Positions 34,356 through 42,251 of a stretch of DNA of 42,251 bases are shown here, piece after piece (position 1 is the stretch's first letter; every line of letters begins with the position of its first letter). The notes below the pieces were generated by a model. The model did not search any database. It was not told the DNA's origin and worked only from the letters and a program-made list of their open reading frames with translations. The DNA is taken from the NCBI RefSeq assembly GCF_024305035.1, contig NZ_JAMWZB010000014.1, positions 86,057 through 128,307 of the forward strand, read 5' to 3'. The position numbers and the translations under genes are program-made. The DNA comes from Algoriphagus sp. (GTDB taxonomy: Bacteria > Bacteroidota > Bacteroidia > Cytophagales > Cyclobacteriaceae).

Positions 34356-35578
34356 GACAGTTACTGATTCTATTTTCATTTTTGATTTTTGCCTGCGAAA
34401 CTAAAGAGCCGATACCTTTTGAAAGTGGCTTGGAAAACTATCCAACATTGAAAAATGTATTGGACAGTGCGGATACTTATCAGGTACAGATTCTCTATAC
34501 CCGAATCGACCGAAATGAACACATGAACCCGTTGATGGAAACCTTTTCATTCAACCTAGACGACGAGCGTTATTTTTATCCAGCCTCTACGGTAAAGTTA
34601 CCCGTAGCCATTTTGGCCTTGGAATGGCTGGAGGAGCAAAATGTGGATAACCTGACCCTGGTTACCCCAATGTTGACCGATTCGGTCCGCCCATCCCAGC
34701 TCCCCGCCTATGTGGATAAGTCCTCTTATGACTCTTTTCCGAGCATTGGCCACTACATCAAAAAGATTCTATTGGTCTCGGATAATGATGCCTATAATCG
34801 CCTATACGAACTTCTGGGCCAGGACTATATCAATCAAAAATTGGCAGAAAAAGGATTGAATCACACCCTCATCAATCACCGGCTGAGCTATCCGGCAGAC
34901 GAGATTGAAAACCGCTTTTTCAATCCCATTCGTTTTGTGGATAAATCTGGCGAAATACTGCTCGAAATTCCCGAACGAAAAACCGAAACCGTCTATTCCA
35001 ATCCTGAACGCCCAGTTATTGGAAGGGCTTATTACGCTGGAGATTCCTTGATTGAAACGGGGATGGAGTTTACTTATAAAAATAAATTTTCGCTTTCGGA
35101 TTTGCATGGTGTGGTACAGCGAATCGTTTTTCCACAGGCTTTTTTGGAATCAGAACGGTTTAGGATCAATGAAGAGCATCAAGCCTTTATCTTGAAGTAT
35201 ATGAGTATGCTTCCCAATGAATCGGATTTTCCCAAGTATGAAGGCCCAGACTATTACGATAGCTACTCTAAGTTTTTCAAATTCGGAACAGATAAAAACC
35301 CGATTCCGGACCAATTCCGGATTTTTAACAAAACCGGCTGGGCTTATGGTCATTTGATCGACGGAAGTTATTTTGTGGATTATAAAAATGGAGTTGAGTT
35401 TTTCGTGTCAGCCACCATCTACACCAACCGAAATCAAACCCTCAACGATAATAGGTATGAAACCGAAGAAATCGGATTGCCTTTTTTTACCGAATTGGGT
35501 GAATATTTATATCAGCTGGAGCTGAATAGAAAGAAGGTATTGAAACCGGATTTTGAAGGGTTAAAGTTTGAGTATTGA
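34352..35578 (+). CDS. Class A beta-lactamase-like serine hydrolase lipoprotein
   Basis: 408 residues, lipobox LIFA-C at Cys15. The fold has the SxxK motif as STVK (Ser79, Lys82), an SDN-type loop at 143-145 and KTG in FNKTGWAYGHL (about residue 330). These are the three active-site elements of class A beta-lactamases and penicillin-binding relatives. The protein is about 110 residues longer than a typical class A enzyme, with an insertion between SDN and KTG, so a peptidase or esterase acting on cell-wall peptides is as likely as resistance. It is translationally coupled to the AONS-like gene (ATGA overlap). Confidence 0.85.
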   Translation: MRQLLILFSFLIFACETKEPIPFESGLENYPTLKNVLDSADTYQVQILYTRIDRNEHMNPLMETFSFNLDDERYFYPASTVKLPVAILALEWLEEQNVDNLTLVTPMLTDSVRPSQLPAYVDKSSYDSFPSIGHYIKKILLVSDNDAYNRLYELLGQDYINQKLAEKGLNHTLINHRLSYPADEIENRFFNPIRFVDKSGEILLEIPERKTETVYSNPERPVIGRAYYAGDSLIETGMEFTYKNKFSLSDLHGVVQRIVFPQAFLESERFRINEEHQAFILKYMSMLPNESDFPKYEGPDYYDSYSKFFKFGTDKNPIPDQFRIFNKTGWAYGHLIDGSYFVDYKNGVEFFVSATIYTNRNQTLNDNRYETEEIGLPFFTELGEYLYQLELNRKKVLKPDFEGLKFEY

Positions 35579-35581
35579 TAG

Positions 35582-35824
35582 ATGCAAAAAATTACCGCTT
35601 ATTTTAAAAAGAATTGGGCTTGGGGTTTAGGGTTTGCCATTCCTCTGGTCATTTTTCAAAAAGGTTATGTCTATCCCGAGCTTCGGTTTGAGTGGGATTT
35701 TCTTCAAGAATCAACCACTTATATATCCATGCTTTTTTATTGGTTTTTTTGGACCATCACACAGTTCTTTATATGGGAAGTTTTAACCCAAGCCTTCCTT
35801 GGAAATGATCAAAAACAAGCATAA
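35582..35824 (+). CDS. Small two-helix membrane protein
   Basis: 80 residues with two hydrophobic segments (about 13-26 and 46-68) and a basic N-terminus (KK at 9-10). No family is recognised. It starts 3 bases after the serine-hydrolase stop and shares an aromatic-rich second helix (YWFFWTITQFFIW) and overall size with the next small gene, so the two may be a related pair. The function is unknown. Confidence 0.7.
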   Translation: MQKITAYFKKNWAWGLGFAIPLVIFQKGYVYPELRFEWDFLQESTTYISMLFYWFFWTITQFFIWEVLTQAFLGNDQKQA

Positions 35825-35831
35825 AAAAAAA

Positions 35832-36119
35832 ATGAATCAAACCACTCCTAATTCCTCATCAAGTCGATTTACAGAGCTTGGTCTTTTTTTTAAAGTGCAC
35901 ACTTGGTTTATTCTTTTGGCCTCTTTAGTCGGCGTGCTCATCCGCGGCTATGTTGGAATCAATCAGGGATTTGACTGGACCTATTTAACGGATTACCAAA
36001 CTTACATCAATCTGGTTTTTAGTATGATCATTTGGGGCTTGGTTTTATATTTCGCATTTTGGAAATTCAACCCCAATTTTAGATCAAAAATGCGCGAAAA
36101 ATTTGAGTCCAAAAACTAA
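35832..36119 (+). CDS. Small two-helix membrane protein
   Basis: 95 residues from ATG 35832-35834. An earlier ATG at 35799 overlaps the previous gene and adds only a lysine-rich stretch. Two hydrophobic segments (about 23-37 and 58-77) flank an amphipathic loop containing DWTYLTDYQTYINLVF, which resembles FEWDFLQESTTYISMLF of the preceding small protein. Both may come from one duplication. The C-terminus is basic. It has no known family and converges on the photolyase gene. Confidence 0.7.
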   Translation: MNQTTPNSSSSRFTELGLFFKVHTWFILLASLVGVLIRGYVGINQGFDWTYLTDYQTYINLVFSMIIWGLVLYFAFWKFNPNFRSKMREKFESKN

Positions 36120-36139
36120 CTCTTGCACAGAACACCAAC

Positions 36140-37570
36140 CTATAAAACCCCTTCAAAATCAACCATCGCTTGTGGATAACTCTTGCCCAATTGGACCTCA
36201 GCTTCTTTCATTTGAGCTGTGGATAAGTCCCAAGGATGCTGAATATCAAAGCCTTGTATTTTCGCCAATTCGGGAATCCAAAGCCGAACATACTCTCCAT
36301 TTTTATCGTAATTTTTGGCTTGCCGAAGAATATTAAAGTACCGGTTTTCTCGCGGATCATTCCCCACTCCTCCCACATACATCCAATTACCCCAGTTTGA
36401 GCAGACATCGTAATCGATCAGCTGACTCTCGAAATAACTTGCGCCCCAAGTCCAATCAATTCCCAGGTCATTGACCAGAAAACTGGCCACATTTTGTCGG
36501 CCACGATTGGACATAAATCCAGTTAATTTCAACTCACGCATATTGGCATCAACAAAAGGGACTCCTGTCTGCCCCTCACACCAGCGCTCAAAATCGGCAC
36601 TATCCCTTCTCCAGGAGTCCTTTGTATTTTTAATGCCTTCAAGGTGAAAAATTCGATCCCCATGCTTTTTACAGATGAATCGAAAGTAATCCCGCCAAAT
36701 GAGTTCAAAGATCAGCCAATAGGTGCTTTGATTTTTCTTCCGTTGGCGTTCATAGCGTTTTACTTCCTCATATATGATGCGCGGGGAAAGACAGCCTAAA
36801 GCCAACCACGGGGAAAACTTGGAACTGTAATCTGCTCCGATCATCCCATTTCGAGTTTCCTTGTACTCTTTTAAGTGATCCCCTTCCCAAAAATAGGACT
36901 GGATTCGCCTAAGCCCGGCGCGCTCTCCACCATCAAACTCCATCACCTTTTCGCGCACGAACTCAGGCTCCTCCAATCCATAAGTTTCCAATTCCGGAAC
37001 TTCCCCGCTGATCGGGATTAATTTTCGGGGAAATTTAAACTGCTCTGGTTGTGGATAACTTGCTCTGACCGAAGAAAGTTTTTCGATATTCTTCCGAAAC
37101 TGAGTGAAAATCTCAGGCGTTTGATTGATCGGAAAGGGCAAATCATCAATATGATACAAAGTGCTCTGCCAAAAACTCTCTGTCGCAATGCCTTTGGACC
37201 AAGCTACTTTTTCCAAGGATCGGTCGATCGTTCGCTCTTCGGATGTCACTTCCCTGGAGAAAAAAATAGCGTCCGCTTCCAATCGCTCGGCCAAAGTCAC
37301 TAGCTCTTCCTCCGGCTTTCCCCGAAGCAAAAGCAAATCCGATTCCCTGTCTCGAAATTGCGATCTTAAATCGCGAATTGCTTCAAAAAGAAATTTTGCC
37401 CGATGTGCTCCGGTTTTCGGAAAACCAATTTCTGTTTTTTCGAAATGCCGAGGATCAAAGCAGTAAACAGGAATGGTTTCGGCTCCCATTTGGGAAGCTT
37501 TAAAAAGCGTCTCGTTATCCAAAAGACGCAAATCATTACGAAACCATACAATTATTCTCCTGTACTTCAT
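36140..37570 (-). CDS. Cryptochrome/photolyase, DASH type
   Basis: 476 residues from ATG 37568-37570; a longer frame to 37639 adds a segment without family similarity. The N-terminal Rossmann antenna domain starts MKYRRIIVWFRNDLRLLDNE. The FAD domain shows GADYSSKFSPWLALGCLSPR, STYWLIFELIWRDYFRF, MSNRGRQNVASFLVNDLGID and the DASH-type end ENRYFNILRQAKNYDKNGEY. Cry-DASH proteins repair pyrimidine dimers mainly in single-stranded DNA and may sense blue light. It lies about 23 kb from the carotenoid genes, so a shared light regulon is only a possibility. Confidence 0.93.
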   Translation of the reverse strand: MKYRRIIVWFRNDLRLLDNETLFKASQMGAETIPVYCFDPRHFEKTEIGFPKTGAHRAKFLFEAIRDLRSQFRDRESDLLLLRGKPEEELVTLAERLEADAIFFSREVTSEERTIDRSLEKVAWSKGIATESFWQSTLYHIDDLPFPINQTPEIFTQFRKNIEKLSSVRASYPQPEQFKFPRKLIPISGEVPELETYGLEEPEFVREKVMEFDGGERAGLRRIQSYFWEGDHLKEYKETRNGMIGADYSSKFSPWLALGCLSPRIIYEEVKRYERQRKKNQSTYWLIFELIWRDYFRFICKKHGDRIFHLEGIKNTKDSWRRDSADFERWCEGQTGVPFVDANMRELKLTGFMSNRGRQNVASFLVNDLGIDWTWGASYFESQLIDYDVCSNWGNWMYVGGVGNDPRENRYFNILRQAKNYDKNGEYVRLWIPELAKIQGFDIQHPWDLSTAQMKEAEVQLGKSYPQAMVDFEGVL

Positions 37571-37640
37571 GCTTGCAAAACAGCCTGTTGAAGCATAGTG
37601 TTTGGTGGAATTTAAAAATTCATTGTCTCGGAAATTCATT

Positions 37641-37656
37641 AATTTGACTTCAAATT
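37641..37656. promoter_or_regulatory. Short palindrome before the YdjC-like gene
   Basis: AATTTGA and TCAAATT form a 7+7 inverted repeat with two bases between them, ending 9 bases before the ATG at 37666. It sits in the divergent gap with the photolyase gene. It could be an operator or a small RNA hairpin at the 5' end. Confidence 0.3.
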
Positions 37657-37665
37657 CAACTCATC

Positions 37666-38598
37666 ATGAAAAACCTATCGTTCTTTTTGTTTTTACTACT
37701 TATCATCCCCATTTCTATGAAGGGGCAAACTTTACAGGAAAAGTTAGGCTACCCAGCCGATGCCAAGCTTTTAATCATTCACGGCGACGATGTGGGCGTT
37801 TCTCATTCTCAAAATCAAGCAACATTTAAAGCCATGCAAAAGGGTCTTGTGACTTCCACGAGTATGATGGTGCCAGCCCCATGGTCCGCTGAAGTAGCCG
37901 TGATGGCCAAGGAAATCGAAAATCCCGATATCGGAATTCACATCACGCTGACCAATGAATGGCTGCATTACAATTGGGGACCGGAAGCCGGGAAGGAAAA
38001 TGTAGCAGGATTGGCCAATTCCATCGGGCATATGTACCCCTCTTGTGCAGAGGTCAGCGAACATGCTAGCCCTGAGGAGGTAGAAATGGAAGTAAGAGCT
38101 CAAATCAAAACCGCTAAAGCCATGGGAATCGATATCACGCATTTGGATTCGCACATGGGCTGTATGTTCTTTGGACGGCCAGAGTATCTTCGCATCTATG
38201 TCAAGCTCGCCTTGGAAAATAAGATTCCGGCGATGATCAATCGAGAACTGTACCAAGGACTGATTCAGCCCAATCTTGATTTATTCGCAGGAATGAATGT
38301 GGATAAACTCCCCATCATCGATCAAATCATCATGGCAGATGAGGAAGCTTACGAAAAAGGAATGGAAAAATTTTATACTCAAGCATTGAAAAATCTTCCT
38401 TCCGGAGTGCATGTATTGTTGATTCACTTGGCTTTTGATGATGTGGAAATGAATGCTGTGACCGCAGGCCACGATTCCTTTCATGCCCCATGGAGACAGC
38501 AGGATTATGATTTTTTTACCAGCGAAGAAGCCAAAAAGCTCATTGAGGAAAATAACATTAAACTGATCTCTTGGCGGGAGATCGGAAAGGTACTATAA
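37666..38598 (+). CDS. Secreted YdjC/ChbG-like carbohydrate deacetylase
   Basis: 310 residues with a signal peptide (cleavage probably near MKG-Q at residue 20), so it is exported. Motifs are IIHGDDVGVSHSQNQAT (Asp41, Asp42), DIGIHITLTNEW (His92) and HLDSHMG (His159, His163), giving the Asp-His metal site of the ChbG/HpnK (YdjC) deacetylase family. Family members remove N-acetyl groups from oligosaccharides. It is followed 80 bases later by a glycosidase-like lipoprotein, suggesting joint work on an acetylated glycan. Confidence 0.88.
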   Translation: MKNLSFFLFLLLIIPISMKGQTLQEKLGYPADAKLLIIHGDDVGVSHSQNQATFKAMQKGLVTSTSMMVPAPWSAEVAVMAKEIENPDIGIHITLTNEWLHYNWGPEAGKENVAGLANSIGHMYPSCAEVSEHASPEEVEMEVRAQIKTAKAMGIDITHLDSHMGCMFFGRPEYLRIYVKLALENKIPAMINRELYQGLIQPNLDLFAGMNVDKLPIIDQIIMADEEAYEKGMEKFYTQALKNLPSGVHVLLIHLAFDDVEMNAVTAGHDSFHAPWRQQDYDFFTSEEAKKLIEENNIKLISWREIGKVL

Positions 38599-38616
38599 AG
38601 GCTAAAACTGGATTTT

Positions 38617-38664
38617 GCACTGTTGAAGTGAAAATAATAGCAACAACTGCACTTTCAGAGTGCA
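38617..38664. promoter_or_regulatory. Two small dyads upstream of the glycosidase gene
   Basis: GCACT-N5-AGTG at 38617-38630 and TGCACT-N5-AGTGCA at 38648-38664 have the same core and centres 32 bases (about three helix turns) apart. They lie in the 80-base gap between the YdjC-like stop and the glycosidase ATG, where a transcription factor such as a LacI- or AraC-type protein could bind. Attenuator hairpins are the alternative. Confidence 0.4.
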
Positions 38665-38678
38665 AACCCGTTTAAAAA

Positions 38679-41102
38679 ATGATTAATAAAATGTTCCGAA
38701 TAACAAAAAGCCTATTTGCATGTCAACTCTTAGCATTGTGTTGGAGTTGCCAACGTCAACCGGATTCGTTTTCTCAAATTTTCCAAGACCTTGAAAATCA
38801 AGAAGGACTTGAGGGGAAAACCGAATACCTCAGTTCCCCTTTTGCGGCTGCCGGAGACCGAATGTATATGGTTGGACATCAGGATGGAACTTTTCCGGAT
38901 TTAGGCTGGCATGTCCAAGGTGAAATGGGCGGGATTTGGTTGCATCCAATTAAATTGATGGATGGCTTTTCTGCTCAATTATCCATTAATGGACAAGCCC
39001 AATGCCTTGAAAAGGCTCAAAAATTTACAAATTACCCCAATAGCAATGTGGTTCACTATGGGGAAGTAGCCAAAGGCTTATCGGTCGAGCGGCTTCATTT
39101 TGTACCTGACCGACGAGAGGGAATGGTCGTTTTATACCGCTTTAAAAATGCGGAAGAGACCGAGTCTACCTTTGATTTTTCTTGGAATGCACAAGTGGAT
39201 TTAAGACCCGTTTGGTTGGGTGAGGAGAATGGAATGAATGATGAGGAAGATCAAATTTCATTCAATGAATTAACCGGAACATTTACTGCAAAGGATAGCG
39301 GAAATGATTGGTTTACCACTTGGGGAACCGAGGCAGGCATTCCGCTTAGCCTACGAGATCCCGCTTGTGGGTTTGAAACCAAAGGAAAAGGAGCTGCAGC
39401 CGCATTCACAGTGACCATTCAAATTCCAGCACGATCCGAATTGGTGGTACCCATTTTTATTGCCGGATCCACTGAAAGCGAGTTGAAGGCGATGGAAACC
39501 TTGGCAGATTTACGAGAAAATCTTTCCAATGATTGGCAACTGAAAAAGGAGAGGTACCAGTCTATTTTTGAAAATACCCAAATAAACATACCTGACAAAG
39601 AATTGCAGAAAGCCTATGAATGGACCAAGTACAATACCGATTGGTTAGTCCGGGAAGTCCCCGGGATGGGTCGTGGTTTTGGAGCGGGATTGCCCGATTA
39701 TCCTTGGTTTTTTGGGGTAGACAGCGAGTACACGATTCAAGGCTTGATCGCCACCGGCAGAAAAGAGTTGGTGTATAGCACGATGGAATTGATTCACCAT
39801 CTTTCCGAAAAAACCAACGGCAATGGCCGCATCATTCACGAGGCCTCCACCAATGGAGTCGTATTCAACCCCGGGAATATCAATGAAACACCTCAGTGGG
39901 TTTCAACAGTATGGGAAGTCTACCGCTGGACAGGCGATCGCGAGTTTTTGGAAAAGTACTTTCCTTCTGTGGAAAAAGGCCTGAACTGGCTCTTGGAAGA
40001 AAACGACGAGGACGGAAACTTGCTTGCCGATGGCTATGGCATGATGGAAATCCATGGCTTGGAATCCGAAATGATCGACGTGGCAGCCTATAGCTACCAA
40101 GCTTTTGCTGATGCGGCAAAAATGGCTGAAATTCTCGGAAAAACGCAGCTTTCGGAAAGTTATCAACAGACTGCCGAAACGCTCAAAGAAAAGATCAATA
40201 GTGATTTTTGGGTAGAAGAATTTGGGAGTTATGCCGATTTTATTGGAACAGCAGAAGAAGCCCTTCACTTGATCGATGGGGCGATTATTCGGGCAGATAC
40301 CTTGGATAAACCCTGGGCGGTAGCTGAATTGGAAGCGACCAAAGCCAAGTTATCCACATTACCCAAAGACCAAAAACAAGGCTTTGTGCTCTATCACAAT
40401 TGGGTGGTAAATACTCCGATGGAGGTAGGGGTAGCCGATGTGGATAAAGCTAACCTTGCGTTGGAAACTGCTAAAAAGTATACTAACCCATTTGGAACAT
40501 TTGTGACGGGAATCGATCGGGATGAAAGTGCAGAAACAGAGGAGGGATCCTTTTCTGGCAGCCAAGTTTTTTCCTACACGGGTGCGGTCATGACGTTGCC
40601 CACCGGAGTTTCTGCCATTGGCGAAAACAAGTATGGAAATCCCGATGGAGCCCTGGACTATTTGCAGCGAATGACTCGAAGTTTCGGCTTTGCGTTACCG
40701 GGATCGATTTATGAAGTTTCCCCTGATTATGGCATGTTTACCCAAGCTTGGAATCTGTATAGTTATGCCGTACCGATCGTGACCCAGTTTTTCGGGATTC
40801 AACCCGATGCAGGAAATAAAGTGATCCACATCCGTCCTCAGATGCCCAGCCAATGGGAAAATGCTTCGATCCAAAACGTACAAATCGGGGAAAATGAGAT
40901 TTCCATTACCTATCAAAAATCCGGGAATGAATTGATGATCGAAGTTGAACAAAGTCAAAAAAAATGGGGCCTTTCCATAGAAATCCCGGAAAGTTATCAA
41001 CAGGTCAAAGTCTTAGGCAAAGAGGTGAGCTCGGATACCCAAAACGGCTATCGGAGAATCCTGATGACGGGAGCGAAAGTGCGGGTGGAAGGAAAAGAAT
41101 GA
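38679..41102 (+). CDS. Six-hairpin glycosidase-like lipoprotein (debranching enzyme type)
   Basis: 807 residues from ATG 38679; a second ATG at 38691 is also possible. The N-terminus is hydrophobic with a cysteine at LALCWS-C, a near-canonical lipobox. The first 300 residues are beta-rich and look like the N-domain of such enzymes. Residues about 310-690 form an (alpha/alpha)6 barrel: YPWFFGVDSEYTIQGLIATG, WVSTVWEVYRWTGDREFLE, GLNWLLEENDEDGNLLADGY, then a C-terminal beta domain. This matches amylo-alpha-1,6-glucosidase/GDE-C and related families. The exact family and substrate are uncertain. It is linked to the exported YdjC-like deacetylase. Confidence 0.8.
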   Translation: MINKMFRITKSLFACQLLALCWSCQRQPDSFSQIFQDLENQEGLEGKTEYLSSPFAAAGDRMYMVGHQDGTFPDLGWHVQGEMGGIWLHPIKLMDGFSAQLSINGQAQCLEKAQKFTNYPNSNVVHYGEVAKGLSVERLHFVPDRREGMVVLYRFKNAEETESTFDFSWNAQVDLRPVWLGEENGMNDEEDQISFNELTGTFTAKDSGNDWFTTWGTEAGIPLSLRDPACGFETKGKGAAAAFTVTIQIPARSELVVPIFIAGSTESELKAMETLADLRENLSNDWQLKKERYQSIFENTQINIPDKELQKAYEWTKYNTDWLVREVPGMGRGFGAGLPDYPWFFGVDSEYTIQGLIATGRKELVYSTMELIHHLSEKTNGNGRIIHEASTNGVVFNPGNINETPQWVSTVWEVYRWTGDREFLEKYFPSVEKGLNWLLEENDEDGNLLADGYGMMEIHGLESEMIDVAAYSYQAFADAAKMAEILGKTQLSESYQQTAETLKEKINSDFWVEEFGSYADFIGTAEEALHLIDGAIIRADTLDKPWAVAELEATKAKLSTLPKDQKQGFVLYHNWVVNTPMEVGVADVDKANLALETAKKYTNPFGTFVTGIDRDESAETEEGSFSGSQVFSYTGAVMTLPTGVSAIGENKYGNPDGALDYLQRMTRSFGFALPGSIYEVSPDYGMFTQAWNLYSYAVPIVTQFFGIQPDAGNKVIHIRPQMPSQWENASIQNVQIGENEISITYQKSGNELMIEVEQSQKKWGLSIEIPESYQQVKVLGKEVSSDTQNGYRRILMTGAKVRVEGKE

Positions 41103-41204
41103 TCAATGGGCAAACTCAATTTGAAATGTTTAAGGATAAAAAAGAGTGCCATCAACCGAAACCCTTACCCTTGAATCTCAGTAAATACTAAAAAATCTTT
41201 TCTT

Positions 41205-42179
41205 ATGCGCATTGCTTTGGTATTTCTTCTTTCTTTAGCGATTTCATTTTCTTCTTTTTCGCAAACCCGACTAATCGGCAAACTCGAGGCTCAGTTTTCA
41301 GGAAATCAGTTTTTACGAATTCAGCATGGAGAAGAGGTTTTTGACCTTTTTGGCGAAAGGTATGATTTTGTCAATTCGGACACAGTTCCTGGTCCCAAAA
41401 CCCTATCCATATATTATATTTCAAGCAAAGGGAAAATTCACACGAGCAAAACATTTTGGCTGGAAGAAGGAGAATATACGTTGACAGGAAAAGTAAATGA
41501 TCCTGAATCTTGGAGACTTAGCCCTGAGCATCCTTTCACTGCGCTCCAATCAGAAATCACGACAGCTGAAAGTGAAATTAAGAAGCAACTGATTACCAAA
41601 AATCTGGACAAACTGGTGGGTATTCGAATGCTAAATTCCTACAAACAAATTTTTAGCGATGAAGAGTTGATGGGTTTGATTTCGGATATCCCAGCCGAAT
41701 TTAAAGAATCTTGGGAAATCGACGAAGTCAAAACCTATCTCAGTTTGAATACCTTGGCGCGTGCCCAAATCGGTGAATTGGCTCCGGACTTTACCTTAGA
41801 AAGCAAAGCGGGTTCGGATTTTTCACTAAGCAATCAGAAAGGAAAATATGTGTTGTTGGATTTTTCCTTTACCGGGTGTGCGGGTTGCGTCAAGGCCCTT
41901 CCCGAATTAATCGAATTACAAGCCGAACTGAGCGATCAAGTGGAGTTTGTGACGGTTTGGAACGACCGAACTCGGAGAACTTGGCTGGAAATTCAAAAAG
42001 AACACAAATCCCAAATGAATTGGACCAGTCTATGGGATAGAAATAGTTTGGCGACCAAACTTTTCGAGATCGAAATTTTCCCCTCTTTTGTCCTCATCAA
42101 TCCCGAGGGAGAAGTCCAAAGCATCTGGAACGGCTACAGCAAAGGCAAATTGAGAAGGAAATTGGGGAGGGAGATTTAG
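41205..42179 (+). CDS. TlpA-like thioredoxin-fold periplasmic protein
   Basis: 324 residues with a signal peptide (cleavage near SFS-Q at residue 20). An N-terminal beta-rich part of about 180 residues, perhaps DUF4369-like, precedes a TlpA/AhpC-type thioredoxin domain: APDFTLESKAGSDFSLS, then the redox motif CAGC at Cys225 and Cys228, and the cis-Pro segment FPSFVLINPEGE. It would reduce or isomerise disulfides in the periplasm or serve a maturation pathway. The partner is unknown. A group II intron end begins about 20 bases past its stop. Confidence 0.87.
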   Translation: MRIALVFLLSLAISFSSFSQTRLIGKLEAQFSGNQFLRIQHGEEVFDLFGERYDFVNSDTVPGPKTLSIYYISSKGKIHTSKTFWLEEGEYTLTGKVNDPESWRLSPEHPFTALQSEITTAESEIKKQLITKNLDKLVGIRMLNSYKQIFSDEELMGLISDIPAEFKESWEIDEVKTYLSLNTLARAQIGELAPDFTLESKAGSDFSLSNQKGKYVLLDFSFTGCAGCVKALPELIELQAELSDQVEFVTVWNDRTRRTWLEIQKEHKSQMNWTSLWDRNSLATKLFEIEIFPSFVLINPEGEVQSIWNGYSKGKLRRKLGREI

Positions 42180-42198
42180 GCAATTTTCAATTAGATAA

Positions 42199-42251
42199 TC
42201 GAGTAGGAAGGTAGGGATTATTTCCCTACCTGTCCTCTCACACCACCGTAC
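42199..42251 (-). mobile_element. 3' end of a group II intron (partial, runs off the window)
   Basis: On the minus strand the last bases read GTACGGTGGTGTGAGAGG, which matches the 3' strand of group II intron domain V and the linker to domain VI as I remember them. Next comes a perfect 8-base hairpin, GGTAGGGA with TCCCTACC (42210-42217 and 42223-42230), and then TTCCTACTCGAT, consistent with domain VI and its branch-point end. The intron 3' end would be near 42199. The rest, including the reverse transcriptase, lies beyond the window. It sits about 20 bases after the TlpA-like stop, inserted opposite to that gene. Confidence 0.7.

Noticed and set aside
1..42251. tRNA, rRNA or CRISPR features
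   Set aside because: No cloverleaf, rRNA-like block or regularly spaced direct repeats with unique spacers were seen. The only tandem repeats are the three adjoining units at 289-559.

Overview
The window looks like a chromosomal piece of a pigmented, aerobic member of Bacteroidota, most likely Cytophagales close to Algoriphagus/Cyclobacteriaceae. The reasons are a flexixanthin-type carotenoid gene set with a fusion-type CrtYcd lycopene cyclase, many Bacteroidota-style lipoproteins, a TonB-dependent receptor with a carboxypeptidase-like N-domain, a Cry-DASH photolyase, and promoter candidates that fit the Bacteroidota TTG/TAnnTTTG pattern rather than the proteobacterial one. Taxonomy is inferred from gene content and was not tested by a search.

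Layout. 1-637: gene-poor, with three 90-base tandem repeat units. 638-1134: a decayed endonuclease/exonuclease/phosphatase gene. 1267-3669: a DUF486-type membrane protein, a PLP amino-acid decarboxylase and a small envelope protein, ending in a terminator at 3675-3706. 3705-6107 (minus): a TonB-dependent receptor. 6188-13746 (minus): a carotenoid region made of an ECF sigma factor-crtI-crtB-crtYcd run, then ispH-crtW, a crtZ-MerR/B12 regulator pair and a cruF-like gene. The regulator and the sigma-led operon are separated by a terminator and a perfect 10+10 base inverted repeat that overlaps a good promoter candidate. 13848-14617 (plus): DUF4286 and TspO genes.

14722-26261 (plus) is the most unusual part: ten consecutive paralogous lipoproteins of about 365-403 residues, packed with gaps of 32 bases or less and one overlap. 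They share a DTVxVDxG-like N-terminal motif, an E-x-E-G-P-x-G motif, a basic-basic-x-G-acidic-aromatic motif and a conserved C-terminus. From memory they resemble the Bacteroidota DUF4221/beta-propeller-like lipoproteins, whose function is not known.

26491-42179 holds mixed genes: a TRIC/UPF0126 channel (minus); a porin plus BCCT transporter pair and a tandem Usp protein (plus); a methyltransferase and a patatin-like lipase (minus); a run of VOC protein, AONS-like PLP enzyme, class A beta-lactamase-like lipoprotein and two small membrane proteins (plus); Cry-DASH (minus); then a secreted YdjC/ChbG-like deacetylase, a six-hairpin glycosidase-like lipoprotein and a TlpA-like thioredoxin (plus). 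The last 50 bases look like the 3' end (domain VI and part of domain V) of a group II intron on the minus strand.

Working picture: the carotenoid genes form a light/B12-linked regulon (CarH/LitR-like regulator, ECF sigma factor, dyad operators), with TspO and Cry-DASH as other light- or oxidation-related genes nearby. The lipoprotein array is an independent surface-protein expansion. No tRNA, rRNA or CRISPR was seen.
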